Shown here: piece after piece, positions 21,289 to 32,800 of the stretch
Numbering within the stretch: position 1 is the first letter of the stretch
Layout: every line of letters begins with the position of its first letter
Source: Arachis hypogaea
Taxonomy: Eukaryota > Streptophyta > Magnoliopsida > Fabales > Fabaceae
Length of the DNA stretch: 64,000 nucleotides
Direction: 5' to 3'
NCBI RefSeq assembly: GCF_003086295.3
Contig: NC_092042.1
Location: 41,215,419-41,279,418, forward strand
Made by a program: the position numbers and the translations under genes
The notes under the pieces: model-generated
What the model saw: the letters and a program-made list of their open reading frames with translations, nothing else
Told to the model about the DNA's origin: nothing
Databases searched by the model: none

Positions 21289-21833
21289 TCATATCAAAAT
21301 TTTGTATATCATTAATAAAAATTACCACGTTACAATATAATAGCTTAGTTATAAATAAAATGACTAAAATAAAGGTATTATAAAATAAATAAGACAATAT
21401 ACATATATTATTCCCTTATTAAATTACATAATGAGAATACAATAACAGAACATGAATAAAAAATCAATATTAAAGGAGTCATGTTTATACTCTTTATCAA
21501 TAAATATGTATGGTTATATTAATTTGAAAAATATAAAAAGAACCAAAACAGTATAATAAGATAACATAGTTCAAATATGTTTTTTTCTTCCAAAAAAGAA
21601 AAAAGAGAAAAAACAGAGCACTTGACTTATATTATAATGTGAAACGATAAAATAATAATAGAATGAAAAGAATGAATTAACTTGTGCAAAAGAAAAATAA
21701 GTATAAAAAATAAATTTTAAAAATTAAAAACAAAATATAAGGTTAACTTTTTATATAAATAAATTAAAAATAATTTAGGTGTACAAATATTTTTTTAATC
21801 AAGTCCAAAATAAAATTCAAAACCCAGCAAAAT

Positions 21834-22315
21834 AATGTGCATACATCATTATTCTTTTTTATCACATTTTTTACAGTATATAAATTTTTGTTAGAAAATA
21901 CAAAAATTTATTAATATACTACATAAATTTTCAAAGCATAACACACAATTTTACATATAATACATACTTATCAATATAGCATATAAATTTTTACACATAG
22001 TACACATATTTTTATACATATCACACAAATATTTGTACATAGTACAAATTTTTATTATTAGTTTGGTCAGTCAATATTTTGCATATATAATCTTCCAAAA
22101 TTTTTTATACAACACATCAAAAATTCTATGCTATGCAATAAGATTTTTGTGTTGTACACCAAAATTTATGTGTTGTGTGTATTTAATTGGTTGGGTGTCA
22201 ATATTTTGAATATGTCATCCTTAAAAAAATTTTTGTGTTGTATATTAAAATTTATGTGATGTGCACCAAAATTTATGTGTTATGTATCAAAATTTATATA
22301 TTTTAGTTTTCTGAA
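21834..22315. repeat. Imperfect repeat field with GTGTTGTACACCAAAATTTATG-like monomers
   Basis: Short monomers of the type TTTTGTGTTGTACACC followed by AAAATTTATG recur on the right half (22120-22290), and their reverse-complement type (ACACAAATTTTTACACATAG) recurs on the left half (21880-22050). A longer direct repeat of about 125 bp spacing starts at GTCAATATTTTG (near 22072 and 22197). Probably the non-coding part of an old element; family unknown. Confidence 0.5.
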
Positions 22316-22320
22316 AATTT

Positions 22321-22570
22321 ATAAGAGAAGAAGAAGATAAAGACAACGAGGACAATGATAATGATAATAAAAGAGGATGAGGAGGATTAAAAAAAGAAAA
22401 AATTAAACAACAACAATAATATCAAGAGGAAGAAAAAAAAGAAGACAACGATAGTGACAGCGATGATGACGACAGTAGTGACGAGAGTGACAACGACAAT
22501 GACGTTGAAGAAGGAAAAACGAACGTAAGAAGCAGAAGAAGCAACAATAATGATCATTAAAGGAGAGAGA
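22321..22570. repeat. Purine-rich trinucleotide-like tract
   Basis: A GAA/GAT/GAC-rich low-complexity tract adjoining the repeat field. It has no conserved reading frame. Confidence 0.6.
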
Positions 22571-22829
22571 AGTGGCATGCAAATAAGCTTTTATTTTTAA
22601 ACAATTTGGTTACTCAAAAGACTTTGACACCTATCAGTTTTGATAACTTAAATATTTTATTTATCAATATATGTAATTTATAAGGTATGATGGTTATCAG
22701 TGGCTAAGAGAATGGGAGTTGAATCTTGGCCTCCTATTAATTTAGCTTTCAACCTTGCGTTATGTAGAGATTCTGTGAATAGAAGACATGAGAGATTTTG
22801 GTTTTGTCTCCTGATGTGGTAGGAGCCAA

Positions 22830-24190
22830 AACAGCGTAACTTACAAGAAGAGTTGTAATGAAATGAAGCTTTGTAGAGAAATCAGAAGATACTTTATTTT
22901 TTTTCTCCTATAGTGCAGAATCAAAAACAAAAATGAGATTAGAGAATGACATGCAAATGTATTCTGGTTCAGCTATCCAGTGCAATATAGTCTACATCTA
23001 GCCTCCATCACAACAATGATGAAATTTCACTATCTTTTAAACAAATTACAATCAACAATTTTTCCTAGCATCTACTCAATCCTATCTGGGACAAGTCCAA
23101 ATTCTAACCCAACCTAAACTTCACTAGGATTGACCCTAACTTTCAACTGCAAAGTGCTAATCCAACTTTCAAGGGAATCCACTCAGGATCATGATACAAA
23201 ACAGAAATACTTACAAAGGATTTCTAAGATAACCTAGACTTTTTCTCCAAGTTTAATACTCTGTCTTTTTCACTCATTGGCTTTTTCTTACAAACCTCAC
23301 CATTTGCCTTTTACCAATTAAATTCAGACAGACTAAATTGAGAAAAAGAAATACAACATGAAAACTATGAAGGAGTAGAAGAATAAATAGCTCAAAGAGC
23401 TATAGAAATCCAAACATGTGCTCTCACTCTTTACTCCAATCCTTGGTCGTTCACCCTTATTATAGAAGAGTGAAGCTTCCTAGGCTTGAAACATCTTCAG
23501 CACTTTGTTTGTCTTCTTCTCTAACAATTAAAATCAGCAGTGGCGTTCACAGAGGAGAGAGAGAGGGTTGAAGCAATGACATACAACCATACCTTTCTCT
23601 TTCAACCTTTTTCTTCATGCATCTTGAATCTGGGTTATGCATTTTTAATTTGACCCCAAGTTTGTTTCTTGACCGTTAATAAACAGTAGAGCACCATTAA
23701 CTTTACGTTCTTTATTTTTTCAGAACAGTGCTTGTGACACAGTGAATTTCTTTAACATTCCTTGATAAAGAACAAATGAGAAAATCTCCTTTTTGTAATT
23801 TTCTGTTTTGATGAGATCTTCTCTCTTGTTGTAGCCCTTTTTCTTTCTCTTTTTACTTGATAATAAAAACTAGCTTTTTATTCTTTATTGTGCCCTAACT
23901 CCAGAATTTTTTTTCTTTCTTCTTGGTATAAAGAGTGATATGATATGAATTTTGAATTACCTACTTGAAGTCTAAATGAAGTGTATGGATTTGAGTGTGT
24001 AATCCACTAATTCAGCTTTATATTTTTATTTGAACTTGCTTTATTTCTTTTATTATTTGGCTAGAGACTTGTTTTGTATCATGAGAAACTTTTGTGATAG
24101 AGCAAGTAACTCTTGGATTATTATTGTGAGTTTGTGGGTCAAAATACTATGTAGCTTGGGTTATAGCTTTTTGGGCTATTCTCCATTTAA
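22830..24190. mobile_element. Diverged relative of the solo LTR F
   Basis: Blocks such as CTGGTTCAGCTATCCAGTGCAATATAG, CCATCACAACA and GTAGCCCTTTTTCTTTC appear in the same order as in F (38812-40502: CTGGTTCAGTTGCCTTGTGC, CCACCACAACAG, GTAGCCCTTTTTG). The ends are not recognisable and there is no duplication. Probably an old LTR copy of the same superfamily; the type (Ty1/copia SIRE-like?) is a guess. Confidence 0.5.
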
Positions 24191-26040
24191 TTTGTTTTTT
24201 ATACACTAAATAAAATACATTACACAAATAATTTGACAATTAACCCAATAATATTTAGTTATCATCTTAATTATAATTTAATTTTCTAAACTCAATAAAA
24301 TATGTACTAATTTACGTAATATTATTTATCTCGTTGATGAGATAATTATAAATGTTTATAGTGTAAACGAAATAAATCGCAATTTTTTTTGTTTTATCTC
24401 ATTTGCAAATGAAATATGTGAAATTTAAAACAAAAGCATATCTCAGTCTACAGTTATCAAAAATAATTTACATGTTTACATATGTATTATAATTTTTTTA
24501 AATTAATCCAATTTTTTAGCGTATAGTTATTAATCTCTTAAAATAGTTACATTACGTATTTTAATACAATTTAATTTTATACAATGTTATTTATTTGAAT
24601 TTTTTTAATCCAATTAATATTAAAAAATATATAAAAATTTTTGTAACTAAAATTAATATCTCAATTTATACCCAAAAGACTAACATAAAATATTTAAAAT
24701 TTAAACATTTTATTATTTATCAATTTAATTAAATTTTATTTAAAAATATTTATTTAAATTTATTTTTGAATCTGTAATAAGTACAAGAAATATGTATTTG
24801 GCTAACTTTCAATCCACTTTAATTTGGCCTCTTTTTCTATTACTTATTAAAATCCTTCATTGATTAATTTTTCGTTTTTATTTATCTCTCCTGATTTTTT
24901 AGAAATTAGATTTAAAACAACATGTTATTCGCAAAATTTTTCCTTTAATCTATTGATTTTTTGTTTTAAAAATTTATAATTTAAATTTTATTAATCTAAT
25001 TTAAAAAATAATACAAACAAACGTTATAAAATTTATCTATATATAATTATAAAATTTTAATTATTTTTTATTTAGATTATACTACATCTAAATTTTACTA
25101 GTAGATCGATCTAATTCTATAATAAATTATATCAATTTTTTTTTTAACTCTACTTATATTTCGATTATAGTATAATATATATGTATCTACTTATATTTTA
25201 TTTACAATGTAATATACAAATATTTTATTTATAAAATAAACGAGATAAATAATAAGACAAAAAATATAAATTATGTCTAAATTATTTATACTAGTAAATA
25301 AAATATTTAAAATATTTATTTAAAAAAATCCCAAAATATAATCATAGTGAATAATTCATAAAAAAAAAACTAAAAAGAATAAAAAGAAAGATACATATAC
25401 ATTAAAGTTGGTCATGTGTTATTTAAAAGAAGGAAAGGAACAAAGAAAATAACTCTACCAAATGCGAGGATTTATACAATGAAAATATTTTTGCATTAGT
25501 TAAATTCATAAATTAAGTACTAACAAATAAATAAAAAAGAGTAGTTTTTCCTATCAATAGAAGAAATCAATTTAGATTAGTCATTAACACTATTAGATAC
25601 ATGCAGATTTCTGACTATCGTTTTAACAACCCGTGAAGAGACAGTATTAACAGCAAGATCATCGGTAATATGGATTTACGTCGAAAAATTAGGTTTTTTT
25701 TTTTGGAGATTAAAATTGTAAAACCCAGGAAAAATTGCTAGATAATTAATTAATAAATAAATTATGAAAAAACAAAATTAAAAAAATTTGAATTTATAAT
25801 TTAAAAAAATAAAATTATTTTGAATACAAATTAAAATATTAACCTTAAAAGTTCTCGCTCAAAATTGGGACAAAAGGTTAAAACAAGTGAACTAGACTTA
25901 AGTCTTTAACTAATACAATCTTTAACTTATGCAATCTTCGTTTCATCATATCTTGAGCCACAGTATTTCGATTGATGAGCCGTTTGCAGCTACGCGAAGT
26001 TCTCGTTGAACTCTTCAGTTCTAGCAAATAAATTTTGATA
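24191..26040. other. AT-rich intergenic DNA
   Basis: Strongly AT-rich with no ORF over 60 codons that looks real. A fragment near 25700 (TTGTAAAACCCAGG) may be a piece of an old LTR. Nothing else is recognisable. Confidence 0.5.
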
Positions 26041-26847
26041 CCCCTTTCTTGTATTTCTTGGATTTAACATGAGGACATATTATTGTTTAAGTGTGAGGAG
26101 GTTGATAAATCACAATTTTATAGTTTATCTTGTATTGAATTTGGTGAATTTTAACAACTTTCCTATATTAATTCTTTGAAATAGTATAGTTTTATGAATT
26201 CTTCCTAATTTGTGCTTAAGAGTGAAAAACATGCTTTTTAGGCTCTTAATTTGCTAAATTTAATTTCCTTTAATTCCATTCGATGCCTTGATGTGTTTGT
26301 TAAGTGATTTCAGACTTATAAGGCAAAGAATGGATTGAAGAAGTAAAGAAAAAGCATGCAAAATGGAGAATTCATGAAGAAATGAAGATTTCGAGTGATT
26401 CACGGTCACGCGTACGCATGCCTCTCGCATACGCATGCGTTGGAGATTTCGTCAAGACACGCGTACGCATGCCCCATGCATACACACGACGTGAACCACG
26501 TGACTCACTTAAGAAAAACGTGGCTGGTAATTTCTAGATCCTCTTAAGCCCAAATCTAACTCATTTCTGAAGTATTTCATGCAATTTTTAAGAAGGATCA
26601 AGGGGAGAGCAATTAGGTTTAGTTTAGAAACATATTTTAGGTTATATTCTAGAGATTGAAGCTCTCTTTTCTTTCTAGAATTAGGATAGATTTAGCTTAA
26701 TTACCTCTTAGATTTAGGTTTTAATCTTGTTTTGATTTAGTTTTCCTTGCAATTTCTTGTTATTACATCCTTATTTTCTTAGTTTTAATTGTTATTTCTT
26801 TTATTTTGTCGCTTTTGATCTTATGAACTCTTGTTGAATGTGATTTA
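26041..26847 (+). mobile_element. Element E 3' terminus: internal tail and first part of 3' LTR
   Basis: 26041-26102 ends GAGGACATATTATTG...AAGTGTGAGGAGGT, a polypurine-like tail directly before an LTR that starts TGATAAATCA at 26103. That LTR is the same family as the solo LTR at 1149-2698, diverged. The GAGGACAT...TTTAAGTGTG layout resembles the stem-loop and AAGTTTGGTGTTG layout before the LTRs of A and B. Element G interrupts the LTR at 26848/35489. Confidence 0.75.
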
Positions 26848-26852
26848 CATTT

Positions 26853-27221
26853 TGTTCTTGCCTGAGCGAACGGAGGTATAACTCGGTTCTTGACGAAGGT
26901 CGGCGATCCTTCCCTGGAAAGTGCAGTATACGTCGGTTGATTGGAGCGGGGGGTCGGGTACCTGCAAAGGCACTCCGATGCTTAAGTTAGTAGAGTAATA
27001 TAGGTGTGTGAATGCTTTCTTTCATAAAAAGATGATCTTACCTTTGGTTGTTTCCTCGTCCCTTTATATCCGTGTGGACGAGGTTGTAACGTCTGAGAAT
27101 TGATTGCATATCCGACGTTATCAATTAGAGATTAATGCTGTCCTTCAAAAAGGTCGGTTATTACTGAGGATTATACGTTTCCGAGCTTATAACTCGTAAC
27201 CGATGTTTACTGGTCATATCA
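26853..27221 (-). repeat. Element G 3' LTR
   Basis: 369 bp. Contains an 8-bp inverted repeat CCTCGTCC (27054-27061) and GGACGAGG (27076-27083) around a minus-strand TATA-like sequence (ATATAAA, 27063-27069). The second LTR has the same arrangement. Confidence 0.95.
27054..27083 (-). promoter_or_regulatory. TATA-like box framed by inverted repeat in G LTR
   Basis: On the minus strand the LTR reads CCTCGTCC, then a short loop including GGATATAAAGG, then GGACGAGG. It is the best core-promoter candidate in the LTR; the identical 5' LTR copy at about 35322-35351 would be the functional one. Confidence 0.45.
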
Positions 27222-27240
27222 CAGCCCCCAAGCTTGTCCT
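27222..27240 (-). other. Element G polypurine tract
   Basis: On the minus strand, CAAGCTTGGGGGCTG directly precedes the 3' LTR. It is G-rich and correctly placed for a PPT. Confidence 0.65.
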
Positions 27241-27665
27241 GACTTAAAAGAGACAGGTTAAACTTTTAAATTGTCGTTAGCGAGTTATAGTTCGGCGTAT
27301 GGGCCCCCCAGCTTAACGTGGTTCATTTAAGTAAAACCGTTTTGTTTTGAGAGGTTTTTGGGAGATGGAAGGGTAGTGGGAATTAATGCTTTTTGTTTTT
27401 TGTTTCACACTTTTTTTATTGTGTTAATAATAGTTGTGCTATTTCCAAAGCGTTGCATCTACCGTTGGAAGTGGGTGGACTTGAACGGTTGATATCGTCC
27501 TACGGATCTGAAAAGTTTTTGTTAAATGAAAAGGTAAGGGACTTGGTGTTTCTTCCGTTGCAGTACAAGAAGTTTTCAGAGGCTCTTAAGGAGAATGAGT
27601 ACTAGAGGTTAGTGAGATTTTCTTCATCTCTTATTCTCAGAAGTAGTTTTATTTTTTGTTCAAAA
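27241..27665 (+). promoter_or_regulatory. Leader/promoter region of the antisense gene in G
   Basis: Between the 3' LTR and the antisense-gene ATG. A 70-codon ORF (27393-27605, plus) ends 60 bp before the ATG, and donor-like (AAAGGTAAGG near 27530) and acceptor-like (TATTCTCAG near 27642) sequences could allow a spliced leader. No certain TATA box was found. Confidence 0.35.
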
Positions 27666-29446
27666 ATGGGTAAGGGAAAGAAAAAGGTGTTGCCCAAGGT
27701 TGAAGACGGTGATTCTTATGACTGGGTAGATAGTGATGTTCAGATACGGGCTTCGCTTTTCTCTGATGTAGATAGTGTTGGCAGAGTGGTTTTGTCCAGG
27801 ATAGTAAAACCAGGGTTTCGTCTGGAATTGTTGCCATGCAATCGGTCTGATCGAGTCTATCATAGGAGGAAAGATTTTGAGAGTTTTTATATGTACAGTC
27901 CTGTGTTGGAGGAGTTGCGTGTTAAGCTTCCTTTTTCCAGCTTTGAGTGTGATGTTATGACACAGATGAATTGTGCCCCTTCTCAAATCCATCCTAACGG
28001 CTGGGCATTTATTAAATGTTTTGAAATTTTGATGGATTTTCTTGAAGTTGAAACAGATTTAGAGTTGTTCTTTTCACTATTTCAAGCCAAAGGTGTTTGG
28101 AAAGGGTTATGGATAAATCTGAATAGCACCCCAGGTTTTGCTGTTTTCAAACTTTACAAATCATCTTTTAAAGATTTTAAAGAAATGTTTCTAAAGGTAA
28201 AATCTGTAGATGAGGAATTTCCATTTTATCTTGATGAGCACTTGGGAGAGAAATTTCCCATGTATTGGTGTTGCCAACCAAATCATATACTAGGGCCCGA
28301 GCTTATTAGTGGTCGGAATGAATGCATTTTGTCGTTTCTGATTGAAATGGTGGATAAGGGTGGTTTAGTGTCTGTGTCAGAGTTGCTCCCCTGGGAGGAT
28401 GACAAATCGGCCGTTTTGGATTATCTAGGTGAGGGTTTTTGTGGATGTGGGTTATGCTACGTGAGTTATATTTGATCTGGTTTTGTTATAATAATATTTT
28501 TTTTTGTAGCCGGGAAGTATCCTGGAGTATCGGCTTCTAGCTTAAGATCTCGTTTTAAGGCAAAAAATTTTGAAGGTTCCTCTTCAAACCTGGAAAAGGT
28601 TGATGGTGGGGCCGAGGTTAACCAGCCTCCGAAGAAGAAGGGAATTGTGTTTAAGAAGAGGAAAACAGATTCGGTGGAGTTGGATGGTGGAGGAAGTAAA
28701 CAAGAGATGTTATCACTGGAAGATTTGTCGAGTTTTACCTTGAAACAAGAAAAATTGCATGCTTTTGATAATGAAGGGAAGAGTTCTTCTGTTTGGTGTC
28801 CGAAGTTTCCGTTTAACGTTGTTGCTGATGAGGTTGTTCAGTCATCTTCTGACGTTTCTTTGGTGGAGGAGGTCGGGGACATAGGAGTCGATCAATTTCT
28901 GCAGGTTAGTTCTTTTGTTTTTTTTTTTGTTTTTATAGAGAAAATAGTATACTTACTTATGATCATTTTGAATGCTAGGTTCTGGGGTTTCGTCTTGCTA
29001 GTATTGGTCGGAGTCAAGAGAAGAAACACAAAAAATTGTCGAATGATGCTTCTGCAGCTGTTGCTTTAAAGGAGGAGCTTCTGTTGAGAGATAAATCCTT
29101 GTCTGATCTGAAAGAAAAATTTGCTGAAGTTGAAAGTGAATTAAAAGATGAGAAGGAAGGTCGGGAAAAGACAGTAAAATTATTGGCGAAGAAGGAAGAG
29201 GATCTGATTAGTCTAGGCAATCAAGTTATTGAATTGACTTCTAAAATGAAAGAAATGGAGGGTGCTAAGGAGGGTGATATTTTGGATGCATTTGCAGAGG
29301 GGTTTGAGCGAGCTGTGACCCAGGCAAAATTTCTTGTACCTGACGCAGACTTCTCTGCCATGGACCCTGGGAAAATAATTCGTGGTGGTGAGCTTGTTGA
29401 TGACGAGGAAGCTGCCGAGGAAGGCGATGACAACTTAGCTGATTAG
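27666..29446 (+). CDS. Intact spliced antisense gene of element G, 541 residues
   Basis: Three exons on the strand opposite gag-pol: 27666-28428, 28510-28904, 28979-29446. Junctions are CTAG|GTGAGG...TTTGTAG|CC and CTGCAG|GTTAGT...AATGCTAG|GT. The exons sum to 1626 nt, 542 codons with stop TAG, no internal stop. It starts MGKGKKKVLPKVEDG. Residues about 90-200 hold SQIHPNGWAFIKCFEIL and a KGVWKGLWINLN block, which resemble the plant family annotated as putative gypsy type transposon (Transposase_28-like, from memory). A basic stretch (PPKKKGIVFKKRK) suggests nuclear entry. Residues about 400-500 are a charged coiled coil and the C-terminus is acidic. It is tail-to-tail with integrase. Extra ORFs of this kind are known in Tat elements; their function is unknown. 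An intact frame beside a stopped gag-pol is notable. Confidence 0.85.
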
Positions 29447-29886
29447 GGCTTTTATTAGCCTTTTGGGCTGTATTTTGTGGAACTTTAGCTCTTTACTTTT
29501 TGGAATAGGATCTGTGATTTGTGTATGTGTTGGGAACTTTCTGTTTGCGTTTGCTGAATGCATGTTAAGATTCTGGTTTATCCTTATGAGGATGTTTTGA
29601 CTGTTTTAAGCGTTTGGTATTTGCTTAAATATTGCGCATTCGTTACTGAATAATGCGACTTTGTTTGGTAACCTTTTTGCGAAAGGTCGTTGGAGTCTGA
29701 TAGTTTGGTAACAATTTTTACTGAAAAAATACATGAAAAATATGCTAAGAAATGTTCAGTTTTATTATGAATAGTACCTTGACATGTTATATGTCGGTAA
29801 GCTAGCCTCGTTAAAACCTTCTTGAGCAAAACCTCTTTTGGGAAAAATCTCAAGTTAGGAAAAAGAGTACTAGCATGCTGTTGTCC
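29447..29886. other. Spacer between the converging antisense gene and integrase
   Basis: 440 bp without a credible ORF; presumably holds the 3' ends of both converging transcripts. Confidence 0.6.
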
Positions 29887-32800
29887 TTAACTGTAGTATC
29901 GCTTTAAGGATTGTACATTCCATGTGTTGGAGATTTTGTCTCCATCTAAATGTTCTAACTTGTAGGCACCTTTCCCTAAAACTTCACATATCCGATATGG
30001 ACCGTCCCAAGTTGCTGCGAGCTTTCCGTGGGTGGAAGGTCGGCGAGCCTGTTCTGTTTTTCTTAGTACTAAGTCGCCGATCTGGAAATCTCTGGGAATT
30101 ACTTTCTTTGAATATCGTCGGGCAAGTTGCTGTTGTAATGCTCGGTGCCGAATGGCTGCTATATCTCTGATTTCTTCGACAAGGTCAAGCTCGGCCAACC
30201 GAGCTTGGTCATGATTTATAGCTTGCGTTCTTAGCGAGCTTTGTGAGACTTCGATGGGTATCATCGCCTCCGAGCCATATACTAGGCGAAATGGAGTTTC
30301 CTTAGTTGTTGAGTGTGTTGTAGTGTTGTATGCCCATAGCACCTCTGGAATGAGCTTGGCCCATGCCCCTTTTGCGTTATCGAGCTTTTTCCTTAAGGCT
30401 TGTAAGAGGACCTTGTTCGCTGCCTCTGCCAACCCGTTTGATTGTGGGTGCTCTACAGATGAGAAGTGTTGCCTGATCTTTAGATTCTGCAAAAATTCTT
30501 TGAAATTGTGATCGGTAAATTGTCGACCATTGTCAGTAATAACGTGCTGTGGTATGCCGAATCTACAGATAATATACTTCCAAACAAAATTTACCATTTG
30601 TGATGATGTTATTTTTGCTAAAGGTTGTGCCTCGATCCACTTAGAAAAGTAATCGATGGCGACTACCAGGTATTTTACCTGTCCCGAGGCCGTGGGGAAA
30701 GGGCCGAGGATGTCAATGCCCCATCTATTGAAGGGCCAGCTTACCACGGAATGATGAAGTTCCTCGGCAGGTAGGTTAATGATCGGCGCGTGCTTTTGGC
30801 ATTTGTCACAAGTCTTGACTTTTTTGCTGCTGTCTTCCCACAATGTGGGCCAGTAAAATCTGGCTCGTAGAATTTTTTGTGCTAAACTTCGAGCTCCGGT
30901 GTGTATTCCGCATATGCCTTCGTGGGCTTCAGATAAAATAAGGTCGGCTTCATCCCTGTCTAAACATTTTAAGAGTGGTCGAGAGTAGCCTCGCCTATAT
31001 AAAGTGTTATTTAACAATGTGAAAAAAGATGCTTGTCTCTTAAACTTTTTCTTGTCTTGGATTTCATCAGGAATAGAACCATGGCGGAGGTACTGGAGAT
31101 AAGAATTTTGCCAACTGTCTTTGTTTAAGGTAGTTAGAATCCTTATTGTATCAATGCTTGGTTTATCTAAAGTTGATTGCAACAGTTTGGCAGTGTGTGC
31201 TTGTGTTGTTGCTAACTTTGACAAAACATCTGCTCTATGATTTTTTTCTCTAGGTATGTGATGTATTTTAACGTTCAAAAAGTTTGCTAACAGTTGTTGA
31301 ACAACATCTAAATATTTTTGCAAAGTCTGATCTTTTACTTGGAAACTTCTGTTTACTTGTTGAACAACTAATAAAGAGTCACAAAGTATTGTTAAATTTG
31401 TAATATTTAAATCGGCTGCTAACCTGAGCCCAGCAATGAGGGCCTCGTATTCCGCTTGGTTATTGCTAGCTTTGAAGGAAAAGCGGAGAGAGTGCTCCAG
31501 GACTATGCCGTCTGAACTTTCCAGTAGTATGCCGGCTCCAGACCCTTGAGGGTTTGAAGCACCATCAACAAACAAGGTCCATGTCTGGTTTACCTGTTCT
31601 GGGTGTGAGCTTGTTAATTCTGCAACAAAATCGCCTAACCATTGTGGTTTGATAGTGCCACGTGGCTGGTATGAGATGTCAAACTTGGAAAGTTCGATAG
31701 ACCACTTAATTAGTCGGCCCGCTAATTCAGGCTTACTGAGTATTTGACGAAGTGGGTAGTCTGTTCTGACGATGATTGTGTGGCTTTGAAAATAAGGTCA
31801 GAGTCGTCTTGTAGAGAAGACCAGGGCTAGGGCGAGCTTCTCGAGTCTCGGATAACGAAGTTCTGCATTCTGTAATGACTTGCTTACAAAATAGACTAGT
31901 CGCTGTTGCTTATCTTCCTCTGCAGTGAGAACAGAACTAATCGCCACGTCAGTGATAGATAAATACAAATATAGTGGTTTGCCAAGTTTGGGCTTCTGTA
32001 AAATTGGTGGTTTTGAAAGGAGTTGTTTCAAATCGGCGAACGCTTTTTCGCATTCTTCAGTCCAAGTAAAGAATTTTTTATCTTTTTTCAGACATTGAAA
32101 AAAGCTGTGTGACTTAGACGCCAAGCCTGGAAGGAATCTCGATAGAGCTGCTAATCTGCCTGTTAAACGTTGCACTTCTTTTATGTTTGTCGGACTTTGC
32201 ATGTTAAGTATTGCTTGACACTTTTCTGGGTTTGCTTCAATACCTCGGCTTGTCAGGATAAAGCCGAGGAATTTGCCTCCTTGGACGCCGAAAGCACACT
32301 TCTCGGGGTTCAGCCTCATGTTATATTTTCTGACCTGTGCAAATATCTCCTCAAGGTCTTGTATGTGAGGGCAGCCGATCTTTGTTTTGACGACCATGTC
32401 ATCTACGTATACCTCGATGTTTCGGCCGATTTGTTCCTCGAAGACCTTGTTCATGAGTCGCTGGTAAGTTGCACCTGCATTCTTTAATCCAAAAGGCATA
32501 ACATTATAACAATAGTTACCATATTCAGTTATAAATGCTGTTTTTTCTTGGTCTGATGGGTGCATAAGGATCTGGTTGTAACCAGAGTATGCATCCATGA
32601 AACTCAAGGTACCATAGCCACAGGAATTGTCAACCAGGGTGTCAATATTTGGCAGAGGATAAGCATCTTTGGGGCAGGCCTTATTTAAATCAGTAAAGTC
32701 GACGCACATGCGCCATTTACCGTTTTGCTTTTTTACCATGACGATGTTGGCCAACCATGTTGTGAAGCGGAGTTCTCTGATAAACTCGGCGTCAATAAGC

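Noticed and set aside
24191..26040. Possible further foldback or MITE elements in AT-rich DNA
   Set aside because: Many short A/T inverted repeats occur by chance at this composition, and no convincing ends or duplications were found.
27393..27605. 70-codon ORF upstream of the antisense gene in G
   Set aside because: No recognisable domain, stops before the main ATG. It may be leader sequence or an uORF; not called as a gene.
27666..29446. Antisense gene of G as an independent host gene
   Set aside because: It lies between the LTRs of one element with a perfect target duplication and resembles known extra ORFs of Tat elements, so it is part of the element.
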